From: Hyaloperonospora brassicae
Taxonomy: Eukaryota; Oomycota; Peronosporomycetes; Peronosporales; Peronosporaceae
Assembly (NCBI GenBank): GCA_947650285.1
Contig: CANTFL010000458.1
Location: 1-64,000 of the forward strand
Reading direction: 5' to 3'
Length of the DNA stretch: 64,000 nt
The translations under genes and the position numbers were made by a program. The number at the start of each line of letters is the position of its first letter. Positions within the stretch are counted from its first letter, which is position 1. Of this stretch, positions 37,768 to 49,104 are shown one piece after another. Below the pieces are notes generated by a model. That model saw only the letters and a program-made list of their open reading frames with translations, had not been told where the DNA came from and ran no database searches.

Positions 37768-38922
37768 CTACTGACCTCGACCATTTTTTGATGGTCCGTC
37801 TCGCTGTTGCGGCTTCGCAACAGCGCTGGACCCACGCCCATTGCCCTTTCTGGCAAAAGGTCGTCCATTTCGCTCGGTACTGTTTGGTACTGGGCGTGGA
37901 GCACTACACTCGTATGCGTAGTGCCCTAACTTCTGACAGCGATTGCACCTCTGCAATCGCTTGTTGTTTGTAGAGCGAGGTCTCTCGCTCTCAACATAGC
38001 AGAGGTCCATTGGTTCTGGACCTCCGATCTCTTGTCGTCTCGGTGGACGGTAAGAGTTTGAGCTAGCATGAGCCTGTCTCATGCTAAAGTCTTCCTGTTC
38101 CGCGGCTGATATCGCTTCTTCAAGCGTATTCAGCTCAAGGCGGAACAGGTGGCTCCTGACGGGCCCTTCTGCGAGCCCTTGCATGAACACCGTAATCAAC
38201 GTGTGTTCATGTACTGGGTTGGCAGTTATACTACTCGCAAGTAGTCGTATATGTTGTGCGTAAGCGTGCACATCACGCTTACCCTGCTTGAGTTTCAGGA
38301 GCTCTGAGCGAGCCCTGAACTCAGCACGTGGCGGCTCAAACGTTTGTCTGAGCCGGGACTTGAAGTCATCTAGCGACCTAAACACATTTGGGTCGCTACT
38401 CTCGAGTCCCAGGGACCAAGTTTTGGCACGCCCTGCCAAGTGGGTCTGAGCAAATGTGAGTTTCATTTGCTCATCTTCGACGCGACGAGCCCTTAGGGCT
38501 CTGTCGAGTTCGACAAACCATAGTAACAGGGAGTCCTCCGGGACTCCACTGTACTTGGAAATGTCGACTTTCATGACTTCGGGACGACGCGCATGCGCCG
38601 TCCCGCCCACAGCAGCATGGAATTGCTGCTGTCTCAACAGCTCCGTCTGTTGAGCACCGAGTTCTCTCAACTGCTCGGCCTGTTGAGAGCCTTGCTGGTG
38701 AAGCAAGGCTACTTTCTCCCTCTCGAGAGCAAGTTCATTCTGAATGAACTTGGCGATAGCGGCATGTAGTTGGTCTCTGTCTAGAGACTCCAACATGGTG
38801 CTGACGACGAGTTCGCCTACGATAGAACTCATTCGTTCTACCGCACCCCATTCGATGTCACTCAAATGGGTAAACCCTTCACGCGTGGCGTGAAAGGTGT
38901 CTTCTTTATCCAACATGTTCAT
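37768..38922 (-). CDS. element A Gag
   Basis: 384 residues and intact. A Gln/Glu-rich coiled-coil-like stretch (about 65-100) precedes the retrotransposon gag core (about 115-280; VDISKYSG, LLLWFVELDRAL, AGRAKTWSLGL, FRSLDDFKSRL). A CX2CX4HX4C zinc knuckle follows at C326, C329, H334 and C339 (CNRCQKLGHYAYEC), then a basic Gly/Arg tail. It forms the particle and binds the RNA. The start ATG lies 45 nt from the LTR end, just after the primer-binding site. MNM at the start offers two adjacent possible start codons. Confidence 0.92.
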   Translation of the reverse strand: MNMLDKEDTFHATREGFTHLSDIEWGAVERMSSIVGELVVSTMLESLDRDQLHAAIAKFIQNELALEREKVALLHQQGSQQAEQLRELGAQQTELLRQQQFHAAVGGTAHARRPEVMKVDISKYSGVPEDSLLLWFVELDRALRARRVEDEQMKLTFAQTHLAGRAKTWSLGLESSDPNVFRSLDDFKSRLRQTFEPPRAEFRARSELLKLKQGKRDVHAYAQHIRLLASSITANPVHEHTLITVFMQGLAEGPVRSHLFRLELNTLEEAISAAEQEDFSMRQAHASSNSYRPPRRQEIGGPEPMDLCYVESERPRSTNNKRLQRCNRCQKLGHYAYECSAPRPVPNSTERNGRPFARKGNGRGSSAVAKPQQRDGPSKNGRGQ

Positions 38923-38945
38923 GTTGGATGATATGGTCCTTGGAA

Positions 38946-38964
38946 GGACTACAAAGTGCTACCA
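38946..38964 (-). other. candidate primer-binding site of element A
   Basis: On the minus strand, two bases after the LTR end, the sequence TGGTAGCACTTTGTAGTCC starts with TGG, as expected for pairing with the CCA end of a tRNA. I cannot assign the tRNA without a database comparison. Confidence 0.5.
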
Positions 38965-38966
38965 GG

Positions 38967-39084
38967 TGTAACGGGGCACACCCTTGCGTAATTTAACGCA
39001 AGGGATTTGGGTGCCCCGACGGACGTACACGTGGCAAGCGAGGAAGCGTAGGTAGGGTAAAAGTAGAACTGTTATATTAATAAA
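38967..39084 (-). repeat. element A 5' LTR, truncated (R-U5 part)
   Basis: 118 bp matching 31373-31490 with about two differences, ending where the head-to-head junction begins. The remaining ~275 bp (the U3 promoter part) are missing, so A could not be transcribed from its own 5' LTR in the normal way. Confidence 0.85.
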
Positions 39085-39110
39085 TATAACAGTTCTACTT
39101 TTACCCTACC
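39051..39110. repeat. perfect 26-bp inverted repeat at the A/B junction
   Basis: Left arm 39051-39076 and right arm 39085-39110 are exact reverse complements around an 8-bp loop (TTAATAAA). This is the symmetry centre of the A/B palindrome. The right arm matches A's own LTR and not the corresponding part of B's 3' LTR (about 41057-41083), which differs at about a quarter of positions. Confidence 0.95.
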
Positions 39111-40636
39111 GCTTCCCAGACGCTTCGATCCGTCTGGTCGCGCAGATATGATACCTCGGAACTCAACCGAGATATCTCCCCGCGAGCTGTCGCCAGCTTG
39201 CCGAATAGCTAGCGTACACCCCGCTCGACCTGAAGCTGCGCTGTGGCATAATCGGCGCGATCCCTCGCCCGATCAGCCTCGCGATCCTTGCGGTTCTTCC
39301 GCACGGCATCAGTCAAAGTGTAGCGCCGATCGCGCTCGTGCTTCAAGTCATCGCGCAATTCATCGATTGCGCGATTCATCTCGTAAGGGTCGAGATGGTG
39401 AACCGAATCATCTGGAGGAGGTCTTTCCTCCTTCACCACACCCTTTGGTGGATGCTCACGATGATCAACGCTTTCTAGTAGAGCGTATCTTGAATCACCG
39501 TGACGATTCAGGATCAAGGACGAGCTACCTCGTCCAGTGGCGGGGGTATTCACCCTCTTGGAACAGCTGGGAGTCCCGCTCTCAGCTGTTGATGGATGTT
39601 GAAGGTCTCGTCTGCCAGTATGACGAGACCCATCCGATGAGTCCTCGGGCCTATCGGTAAACACATGCCCTAGGCGCTTGTAGACGGATTGCAAGTTTGC
39701 AATCGCGTCACGCATCTCCTCCGAGAGATGTACCCTTCATCAGGGCGAATTTAGGGAATACACGTCCCTATATGCACGCTGCTAGTTGTCAACACAACTC
39801 GCACAAGGGTCTCCCCATGTGAGGCAAGGAATGTCTGCCTCACTCGACAAACAGTGTAACTGGTACCTAGCACCGGTTGGCGTTCGCTTTTCGAACCTGA
39901 GGCGCGTTGCCTCAAGTTTCTTGAGCCACCCTTCTCGTCCAAAATTCTTTACGTTTTGGACGAACGCGTTCCACGCAGCCAAAAGCGATGTTTTGTCACG
40001 CTTTTAGTTGCTGTTGTACCATCGATGTCTAAGAAAGACATCGAGATAAAAATCTTCTTCAGCGCGAAAGTTGCTCGTGCTGGGACTCAAGCCGTGAAGC
40101 TCGGTTGTATCGAATAAGGGTATTCGATGGTGTTGGCCTGTCTCGTGAGACAGGCTATTGATGAGTTGTTCGGGCAAACGCCACGGCTTCAGCTCATTGC
40201 GCTTCGAAGTGGTACCTTTTCCGGTACCACGGTTATTAGTATGAAGTCGGCTCGCACCATCGTCAAATCGCTCGTGCGAAGGTGCACGAGTTGATCGTGG
40301 TGATGATTGGCTTATCTCATCACCAAATTCATCGTCACTGCCGAACAGACTGTGATGCAAATCACGAGTCCGTTCGTTCGGCAGTGGCCTTGGCGAATAC
40401 TAAGGCGTCGCCAGTGATCGAGACGCCTCTGGGACATTCCCCGAGTCAGACACGTCTGACTCGCCAGAGTAGATGACCTCAATGTCGGGGTCATCATGCG
40501 CACGCGGTGTTGTACCGCGTGCACCTGCAGCACTTGTTGCTGCAGGCGGAGATCGAGCAGCAGACGACGAATCGTCTGCCGCATAGGCTGGCACAGCACC
40601 GGGCTGTGTGGGTCTTGAGTCACCCCGCATAGACAT
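39110..40636 (-). pseudogene. antisense frame of element B
   Basis: The inverted counterpart of the plus frame at 31897-33415, with the same start (MSMRGDSRPTQPG at 40636), the same frame change near 40400 and the same internal stops near 40004 and 39782. One difference matters. The coiled-coil part (39715-39209) reads through where A has a stop (A: TAG near 33298; B: Gln). So at least one stop in A is specific to A, while the two shared stops predate the A/B split. Confidence 0.6.
39148..39660 (+). pseudogene. chromodomain fragment of element B pol
   Basis: 170 codons, nearly identical to the last 170 residues of the element A chromodomain frame (a few substitutions such as N for Y near the start, and C for R in the linker). 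It keeps the linker and complete chromodomain (FLVERILNHRD, SYLVQWRGY) and the natural stop. No integrase core precedes it, so it is a fragment. The ATG at 39148 is internal to the parent gene. Confidence 0.85.
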
Positions 40637-40766
40637 GTTAACTATGCGAGGTCAGGTTGAGTTATTAACGGAACTGGCCCAACAAGTTATCCCTGTCCTA
40701 ATGGTGACCAACGGGTGGCCGCCATAAATTTCGATAGTCACACGGTGACTATCAGTTAAGGGGAGG

Positions 40767-41161
40767 TGAGGTAACGGGGCAGCCCGTTACATGGAAGTGT
40801 CACTTTTAAAGAAAGTGACAACAAAGAATATGAAGTTGAATATTCTTTTAACAAAATCACCGATAATGGTGATATTGGATAAGCGACCAAAGAGTCTGCT
40901 CATTGGTTGATATCTTGACGATATCAACCCACCAATCGCCGCAAGACGCGCGCAATGAGTAGTGACGAGACGTCACCATACACTCAGTTATATTATCATA
41001 ATTAAGTTAAGTCAATCAGAGAGACAGTAGCGAAAAGACTGAATAATATTAATACAACCGTTTTACTTTTCCCTTATCTACGCTTCCTCGTTTGCCTCTT
41101 GTACGTCTTTCGGGCACCAAAACTCTTGCGTTAAGTTCACGCAAGGGTGTGCCCCGTTACA
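40767..41161 (+). repeat. element B 3' LTR
   Basis: About 395 bp, preceded by the polypurine tract TTAAGGGGAGG (40756-40766). The inner ~230 bp are nearly identical to A's LTR. The outer ~165 bp (from about 40995) differ from it at roughly 15 percent of positions. No target-site duplication with the left flank of A (GATCG before 31373) is visible; the right flank is CCACC. Confidence 0.8.
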
Positions 41162-41700
41162 CCACCTATATGGTCGCCGAAAAGGCGGCGGGTGCCTTAA
41201 GGCCAAGTCCGCCCCATACAACCCCGCCCCGATCGTAATCGTCGATAACACGATTAAAATCATGGTGGTCCATCTCCGTAGTTTAGTATGCAAGTGTCGC
41301 GGGGAATCGTCGCACCGTGATGGAATTGTGGAGGCAAATTCTCGAGGCCCTGTGCGGAGAATGTTGAGGTCCCGAATTTGACACGACGGGACCCTGGCGG
41401 ATTGTGTATGCTTCGGAGTCTTACCTTAAGTATCGAGTGTTAAAAAACATTGTTTTTGACAGGACGTTGATGTTGCGACCGTAACTACAACACCTGATAC
41501 AGGTTATGGACGACATCATCTGATTGGTCCACGATCGTGATGGATGCGACAAGCGCGTGACAAGTTGACATCGGGGACTGGAGAAGACAAGCGTCATGTC
41601 GGATTATCCGGCGAACGATGGTGGATGGAGAAACGATATACGGACGTCATATAAGACCAGGACCAGCTCATGGCGATGGGCGCGCTGGATGTATGCCAAG
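41162..41700. other. gene-free stretch between element B and the LINE
   Basis: Probably the 3' end of the adjacent minus-strand LINE. No open frame or terminal repeat is recognised, and the missing remainder of element C's 3' LTR is not apparent here. Confidence 0.35.
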
Positions 41701-42344
41701 TGCAACTTGACTAGGTCAAGTTGCTCTGCTAGTCAACTGCATATGGTAAGACACATTGACGATGGTAGTCAACACCAAACATATCTTATTTTTACTTCCC
41801 ACATCCTTTGCACAAGTGCATACACCGACGTCTAAATTGAAAACCCAAGGGTTGTAGTTCCAAGTAAAGCGAGTCCAGAAGCTGGTAAGTGCCCGAGTCC
41901 GGTGTTCCTGATCGGCCGGAGTGTCAGGCAAACTACTATGGTAAGACAAGACCCACTCCTGTCATTCCCACCAGCTTGCTGGTTCCATCCAAAAGGCTTG
42001 TATAGCTCTCCGCCAACCGGAAGCGCAATGATAGAGGCTGATCCGGGAACGAGCGAGAAGGCCTTCCAAGTCCAGCACAGTATTATTCCGCATGGGCCGC
42101 CTCACCAACGCACACTCAGTATCCCCGATCGGGTTCAATTCCGTAACTAATGCAGATACTGAGCCAACAGCTCGAAAAGATTAACTTCTTTAGGCCATAA
42201 AGTACCTGTCCGGCTTCTGCATGAGCCATTTTAGCGCATGCGTTGTTCTCTGTGTTTTATGGCCACGTGAAATGAAGCAAGACCGACTCCACCCCCCTTC
42301 TCGGCGTAAAGAAAAGGCCCGGATTTATTTTGTGCCGGCTTAAC

Positions 42345-43193
42345 CTAGGAGACAAATGCATTCTGCCACAGAAACTGCTTAAACCGCCTAGTCAGCTCCG
42401 TTCGCGCCCAATCTGGGATGTCGAAGACTGCAGCTATAGACAAGACGGACGGTAGGATGATAGCATTGTGAATGACCACCCGTTGTTGAACACTCGTCGC
42501 TACCGTTGCTGCCGTCAAGCCCGACGCTGCACCTGACGAAGACGCAGTGCCCAATTTTGATGAATCAGCGCCCTTGTGCCCACGTCGTACCCCAAGTATT
42601 AAATTAGTCCTGCGGAGGCAGCACTGAGATGCCTTGAAACTGCTGAAGTCGAATTGACGTTTCAAAATATTCAACTTTCTTTTTGTCGGCTGTGCGTGGA
42701 GACCTGATAGTTCTCCAAAGCGAGTGATTAGGCGGAGGGCTGGTTCCAGTTGCTTTGCGCGGTGGAGAAAAAGAGTCAAGTCGTCGACAAAAGCCGAGAA
42801 GATATGCTTAACGGCGGCACCCCTGGCATTGATGGCCCGTGGAGACCGGGATTCTGCCAAATAGCTGACCCAAGTAATTCCACGACGAGTAGAAACAGTA
42901 AAATTGCCAAGGGACAACCTTGTCGGATTTCGAACAGGACCGGAAGGGGGCAGATTTTTTCCCATTAACGGCGAAACGCTCAGTAGTACCAGTATGCATT
43001 CGGCGAATGAACTGAACAAACTATTTGTCGAAGTGAAACTGTCGAAGGGCTTCATACAGAAATCCCGGTCCACTGTTTCATACGCCTTTAAAAAATCCAG
43101 GAAGAAAATGACGCGGATCGAGCTAGTTGATAGCTCTACTTCCTCGGAAGCCGATGAAAATTGTAAAAGTGTCATCATCACAAGCTTGTGCAT
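42345..43193 (-). pseudogene. LINE reverse transcriptase (ORF2 part)
   Basis: A 282-codon open frame with LINE RT signatures. FFLDFLKAYETVDRDF matches the family 'lDfxKAYDxVdr' motif A. FVDDLTLFL is the catalytic box (family: (Y/F)ADD; here VDD). After it comes a LITRFGELSGLHAQPTKRK segment ('FgxxSGLxxNxxKs' in the family). The C-terminal part (VVIHNAIILPSVLSIAAVFDIP) matches the segment that follows the palm. In an active element it would copy the RNA at a nicked target. Disruption upstream and downstream makes it non-functional. Confidence 0.8.
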
Positions 43194-43599
43194 ACGCCGG
43201 CCTCAAACGAACTCCTGCTGCGCGCCCCCAACCAAAATTGGTAGAACTCGCTGTAAGCGCGTCGCCAGCACTTTTGCATAATAATTATTATAGCTGGTCT
43301 GGAGCAAAGATATCGGGCAATAATCAAGAGCATCTGCCGAATCGCCCTTCTAAAGCAGCGGAATTACTACAGCGTCTAATAATGTTCGGCGGCATAGGCG
43401 CTCCCCACAAAATCTTGTTGCTCACCGCCAGCATAGCCGGCACCATAAGCGCTGATGTGTCTTTATAAAAATCATTATTTCGACCATCGCGACGAGCGGA
43501 TTATGTCAACTGAGATCAGTGAAATCCTGCAGGACCTCTGCTTTGGTCAACTGCGCGATCAAGGCAAGATTATCTGGTGAGGAAAGCCGACGCTCATGT

Positions 43600-46303
43600 C
43601 TAAAGCGGACAAATGCTCAAATCGCAGAAGGTAAAGAATACACATGTTCTGTTCGTTGAATAACGCTCAGAGTCAGCGACCAGTCCGAGGAAAATTTCGT
43701 AGCTACATTCATGTTTCTTGTGAACTCAAGGCCATGCATTTTATTGATCCGAGACACTGTTTGATCTCGTTTCCGGTCAGAAATTCGCCTTAAAGACCAC
43801 CGGAATCGGGTGGTGGTCCGTTCCAGTCGCTTTCCGATCCTAATAGATTGCTCCAGACGAAATTCTTCCAATTGAGATCCGATATACTCACAGCGGGTAA
43901 GAAATTGACGTGTTTCGCGCTGCAAAAGTTGCTTTTTGTAACGATACCGCCGTTGCCGCGTTCGTTGACGGGCTCATGTTATGCTCGCTTTACACGCAAT
44001 CGCAGCCGCTTCTTATTGGCAAACGGAGGTGGTTCTGCCCACCGCCCATGTATCCATCTCATTGAGTAGCTCGGCCACAACTCTAGAGGGTTGATGATTG
44101 AGGATAAGATAAATCACCTGACAATCGATTGGTCGATGCGAAAAATAGAACAGCGCCTGTAGATGCAGCTCCACTTCTTGATGGTCTGAGAAACGAGGTG
44201 GCGTTTAAAACGCTACCCAGCAAACCTGAGAGGATCAGTTGTTAGGAACGCAAAATCGATCTATTCGACTGGCTATCTCGCCTTTCTAGTAAGTGAAATG
44301 ATCGACAGTTCCGTCCGCTTCCTCGTCTTTTGCATGATTTTGCAACATCCGGGCGTCAGCCCAATCATAGCGGTCAATAAGCTCCGCCAACGCCGGACTT
44401 TCGGGCCTGCTAGATCGTTGAGGATCAAGCTAATCCAATAAAGGACTGCGTACGCAGATAAAACCCCCGAGAGCCAAAGAACTGTCGCTGGAAAAATTGC
44501 AGTGGGATAAGGCCAAAAAGAACTGTTCGCGATTTGGCCGGTGCTATGGAGCATACAAGTATAATAAAACGAGCCCGTCTATAAAGACATTAATGGCCCG
44601 CGTATTTCAGAGACTTGGAGTCCAAACCTTTGTGCACTGTGCGGTCTTTTATGTCAAAAGAATCGCCACTCCTCCAGCCCGAGAGGACGCCGTACTCCAG
44701 CACGAGAGAGGCGGGTGGTCAACATGTCGTTAATTTCCCCATTGTGATGCCGACTGTAGACTATGTGCATGTGCTTGATCTGAGTCTGATACATGTGCTT
44801 CTTGAATGCACCCCGCCAAAGGTCGGTCTCGTACTGGACGATCTCGACACGCAGTCATCCACTTGGCACGCATACTCTGTGTAAATTCGCGCATATTTTG
44901 CGTGATAATTATAATTCGGTCTAGACCCAGGGACCGGCGATATGGTTCCTCCTCCGCCGGATTCGACCACTCCGACATCAGTGCACAACGTCCGAAAGCG
45001 TCCGCTTCCGTAAGGTCGGCGCCGCGCAGGTGCGCAGCTAGATAATTTCGTAAACCGCCCTTAGTACAATGGCAGCTTCTGATCACTATCAGGAGTGATA
45101 GCAGACTCAAAATATCTTGCGACAGCGCACCGGTCAATTGACTGATTGTCGGCTGGATAGAAAACCAATTTATCGGAGGCGTTTTTCTGTAGCAGCTTCA
45201 AATGTCGCCTTATCCCTCCGAAAGTCGACGAGCCCTCAGTATAGACATCGTCCAGGGCCGCAATCTCTTGGTCGAATAGAATAGCGCAGAATAAATGCTG
45301 ACTAAATTACAGCTTGTTGCGAGGATCACACAATTTCAAATGACATCCGTCGCATGTTTTAACTACCGCATTTTGTGCCAATCGTCAGACTTATCAATGA
45401 GAGAGGCAGTTGGGTCATGGCGGATCTGTGCGTAGCGCTGACTCTCCAGTCATCCAACCATAGTTAGATAGGGTGAGGCAGGAAATTCCTGCGAAATGAT
45501 TTTAGTGCAGCCATATGGCATTCACTCCGCCAGGAAGAAGACCAGTGGACCAAGACCTGGGCATCCAATTGTTGAGTAATTCTCCAAAAAAGGCAAAACG
45601 GCGCACACGTTGTAGAAGAATGAGAGGGTCCCGCTGCGCTGTGGTTATTCACAACGAGATGGATCTACAAGCCTGAGGGAACGGTGTTGCTGCCCGCTCC
45701 GGACACGCTGGACCAAGCGCTTGCCAGATAAAAGACTAATCATCTCTGTCGATGATGTCATCTTGATCCAGACCTTCTTCAGCTCCGATAAGGTCCCCGG
45801 TGAAATCTCCATGCAGTGAATGCGAAATGTATTTCTTTCGTAGCAAAACTTCATCTGGAGTAGGACCCTCCAAAGTAAGAATTTTGCCCGCGCTTTATCC
45901 GCTTCTCTGCCGTAGTCGCTGATACCATGTCTGATGGCTGTTGGTACTCCGTAAGTTGATTTGACCCGCCCAAACCGGGACAGTCAGCTTCAGCTCCCGT
46001 CCATATTTCAAGCGAAGATTTGGTAAGCTCAGAATTAGCTTCAGACGGCACTGGAACGTCGGTATTCTGATCCGTGGCGGCCAAGATTTTCGCTGGGAAT
46101 ACATCCGGGTGTATGCGGAAGCCGACCGATGCTGCAGCTAAATTATAAAGCCCCTGTCTTGGAGCTGAATGAAGAAGCGCCGAGTAGTACCGACAGTGAT
46201 AACGTAAAACTAGCGGGACACACTTCGTTGATTTTAGCTTTGCAGCCTGCAACTTATCGATGCCGATGGAGAGCGAAAGTTGATATTCATTGACCGTCTC
46301 CAC
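43600..46303 (-). pseudogene. LINE ORF2 upstream part (endonuclease/linker), heavily decayed
   Basis: A chain of minus-strand frames (46303-45851, 45854-45645, 45137-44730, 44554-44273, 43925-43617), none intact. Position between the ORF1 region and the RT, plus the charged segment near 43700-43850 (RRISDRKRDQTVSRINKMHG) that resembles the region just before LINE RT domains, supports the assignment. I could not identify the endonuclease catalytic residues with confidence. Confidence 0.45.
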
Positions 46304-46825
46304 AGACTTGTTTTGCTTAGTCTCGACTACCGCACAATATTTTCTGCAGCTGTCAATTTCCGAACCCGTTTACCCAACGTTGAGTGCATAAATGTCAAGT
46401 CTTAAAAGCAGCGCCGCCATGCCTAGCGTATCGCTTCCTCCCCAAACCGTTTCATCTATCATGAAAGTACGATCAGAAGGAGTGTTAGCTTAATTGTTTA
46501 AGAACCATCGAAACTGATTTGCCGATTGCCCACGTGTCATCGTCGGCCAGCCCCGCCCGACGTTCCTTAAAGCCTGAACCCGTACATCATGGACATAGTT
46601 GTCTTCCATGTGCAAGAGGCCCGCAAGCTGAATGTCACGTTTGATAGCTCCTGGAGCCGTTCAAGCACGTCAATTTTGCCATGGACGTCCGCATCGGCGA
46701 GATCGTGAGATACTGCCATAGCCATGCAACTACCGGTAGCAGGGGTGGCGGCCTCTCGCATTCCCAAAAGGATAGGTAAACTGCGCATATTTTAAAGGTG
46801 TGGCTATTGCACTTTGTTACATCGA

Positions 46826-49104
46826 TCACTCGTGCTTGGGCTCGGCTCCCAGCAGACGAAGTAATTTCTCACACTGATCCCGTTCGTGGCTCTTTGAAGT
46901 CAGAAGAACCGGGGCCGACTGCGTAGGTGCTTGCCCTCTGGCAAGATCCTGTTTCTTCCAATTCGCCTCCGCCGGCGTCAAGCAAACCGGACTTTCGACA
47001 TGACGTAGGGTTACACCCAGAACAGTTTTATGGTCTGAAGACGGTGTGGTAAGCTTAATAATTTCGTCTTTTTTGTGCTCCTTCTCTTCGAGAACCGAAA
47101 ACCGTCCAGAAGGCAACCTTGTCCGAGCCACATCGGGCTTTGGGCGGCCCAAGGATTTTTATCTCCGCGTAGGGAATTCGTGATCCATGGTTGCGCTTCG
47201 AGCGGAACCGAAGCCGGGCCTAAAGCTGAAGAGGAAAGTCGACCTGCTGTATAGACAGATCCCGACCGCTCTGTAGACCGAACCGGCGGCTTTTTAGATA
47301 CCGGACGAGACATAGAAATAATTCCGCTTGGTGTGACCGCGACTTAAGTAGCTTCAGCCGCTAAATGCTGGACCACGAGGCGCTCGTCTGCCATGCTTCG
47401 CATCTCAGCGACGCTCCGAAATGATATCGTTAAATCTTCGTTCGTGCAAAGGTCGCATGACCTCTATCCCACCAAGCCCTTTCAACTGATTATCTGTATG
47501 CCCACATCTAGCTGCAGTGTAATTTAAATTCCCACATTACAGGCATTGAAGACTCCGCCTATCTCCGGATGTTGGATGATGATCGGCGTCCCAGACCACA
47601 AAATTCGAACCACGCCGTGGAGAAAGGTAAGGCACCCAGCCAGCTGAAAGGTGAATCTCCATGAAGTTGATGTGCGAGACATGGGAAAGTACGTATTGAG
47701 GTCCTCGAACTCGAAGTCCGTATGAATCTTGGACTTATGAAAAGCCGCTATCTTACCAACCTCGTTGAAACGTGTTAGAATATAAAGTACGACTGTATAC
47801 TCAGCCCGCTGCTTCCACACCCTGACTGAAGAACCTTTTTGATGTCTCCAAACGTATCCAAGCTGGAGAAAGTGAGCGTTCGACAAGATGTACACACTTC
47901 CTTTGACGAGGATCCGCATTTCTTTAAGACGCACCGAGGTTTCCCTCGAAAAAAAGAAGAAATGGATTGACTTCGTTGCGCGACCATAGTTTATAGTCTT
48001 GGTCAGACCAAAAACCCAATGAATTTCCGGCAGATTGACCTTAGCCAATTCTGTATATACGAGAATAGTCTCAGTGATCGCCCGGGTAGTCTGCCTTCTG
48101 ATCGAAATGCCCCGTTCGCACCCGAGGTGGAGGATGAGTTGACCTTCGACTTGCGCCTGCACCGTACTGTATATCCGGAGGCGCTCCTTACTATCCAAAA
48201 AGGCCCGAGGCAAGTGTGGAATACGCCGGCATGTAATGTCCTCTTCCGCTGTCCCCTTCCGCTGTCCCCACAATCATTGGCCATTATCGCAAACGTGGAG
48301 AAGGCCCGACGGGATTCCGGTCCTCACAGAACGATAGAAGTTTAATTATCTCCTTCTTCGAGAACTGCGAGGCATTAAACATAAATCCGCATACGTGCGG
48401 CCGGCCGCGGGTCCATCCATCCCCGCTGACGTCATCGAACCCCCGCGTCGATATGCGCCCACTGATTTAAAACTGGAGCCTGAGCCCACTTGTGCTGACT
48501 GGAAAGTCGACAAATAAGTTCTGTAAACGCCCATTTAGTCGATATAATCTCTTTGCAGAGGGTCGTTGTATTACACATCCAGTCTTGATGAGTGACAGTG
48601 CTCGTGACGAACACTTGCTCACACAATCTCAAGAGAATAGCCGCCTTCACCGCTTTAAGACGCGAGACGTTTTTTGGAGCCTGGAAGCGCGTCAGAATTG
48701 ACCCGCATCGTCCTTTAATCCATCGCAAAGAGCTCAAATATCGTCTGTAGCCAGGAATCCAATCGACCCGTCCCAGAGTGGCTTTTCATTTCCGTTACCA
48801 ATGCCTGGAACATATATGCAGAGGAAGGTGCCGGCGGAGGGGTCGTCGAAACTTAGACGACCTGGTCGCCACTCCTAGATGCCGATGATCGCGGTCTCTG
48901 ATGCTCGTCCTTGGTGACAGCAGATCGCGAGCTCTTGTCATGTGACCCCAACTCCGTCTCTTCCATCCCAGTCTGTATTGGGGTACAGATAACAGCCCGG
49001 GAGCGAACGGAGAGTGCCATTCCGAGAAGGGTGGCTCTGATCCGGCTGCGCAAGCCGTGGCATTTACTTCCAGCCCCGCCGTCTGCTTCACCTAAAGAAG
49101 GCAT
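46826..49104 (-). pseudogene. LINE ORF1 region
   Basis: Frames at 49104-48853, 48737-48432, 48273-47524, 47313-47011 and 47152-46826. The best conserved is 48273-47524 (249 codons). Its end (WRFTFQLAGCLTFLHGVVRILWSG split by few changes, then GGVFNACNVG) resembles ORF1 proteins of oomycete LINEs, just before a zinc-knuckle region that is degraded here. The last frames are Lys/Ser/Pro-rich, as in ORF1 tails. ORF1 proteins bind the element RNA. Broken by frameshifts. Confidence 0.55.

Larger units (their letters stand above)
31373..39084 (-). mobile_element. element A: nearly intact Ty3/gypsy chromodomain retrotransposon
   Basis: Minus-strand order is truncated 5' LTR (38967-39084), primer-binding site, gag (38922-37768), protease-RT-RNase H (37717-34916), integrase (34882-33854), chromodomain (to 32874), polypurine tract (31767-31777) and 3' LTR (31373-31766). 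It carries few lesions: one in-frame TGA between RNase H and integrase, one frameshift between integrase and chromodomain, and loss of U3 at the 5' end. The roughly 110 bp shared by both LTRs differ at about two positions, so insertion was recent. A sits inside the 3' LTR of element C. On its 5' side it is joined head to head to element B. A long frame on the opposite strand covers the 3' region. Confidence 0.9.
39085..41161 (+). mobile_element. element B: internally deleted, inverted copy of element A
   Basis: Starts at the symmetry centre with about 33 bp of R-U5-like LTR (39085-39117). It then jumps to the chromodomain end of pol, runs through the 3' region with the antisense frame, and ends with a complete LTR (40767-41161, closing with GTTACA). 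From about 39118 to 40990 it is a nearly identical inverted copy of 31545-33415. All of gag, protease, RT and most of the integrase are deleted. It is non-autonomous. Confidence 0.88.

Noticed and set aside
31373..41161. Target-site duplication around the A/B composite
   Set aside because: The flanks GATCG (left) and CCACC (right) do not match, so no duplication can be claimed.
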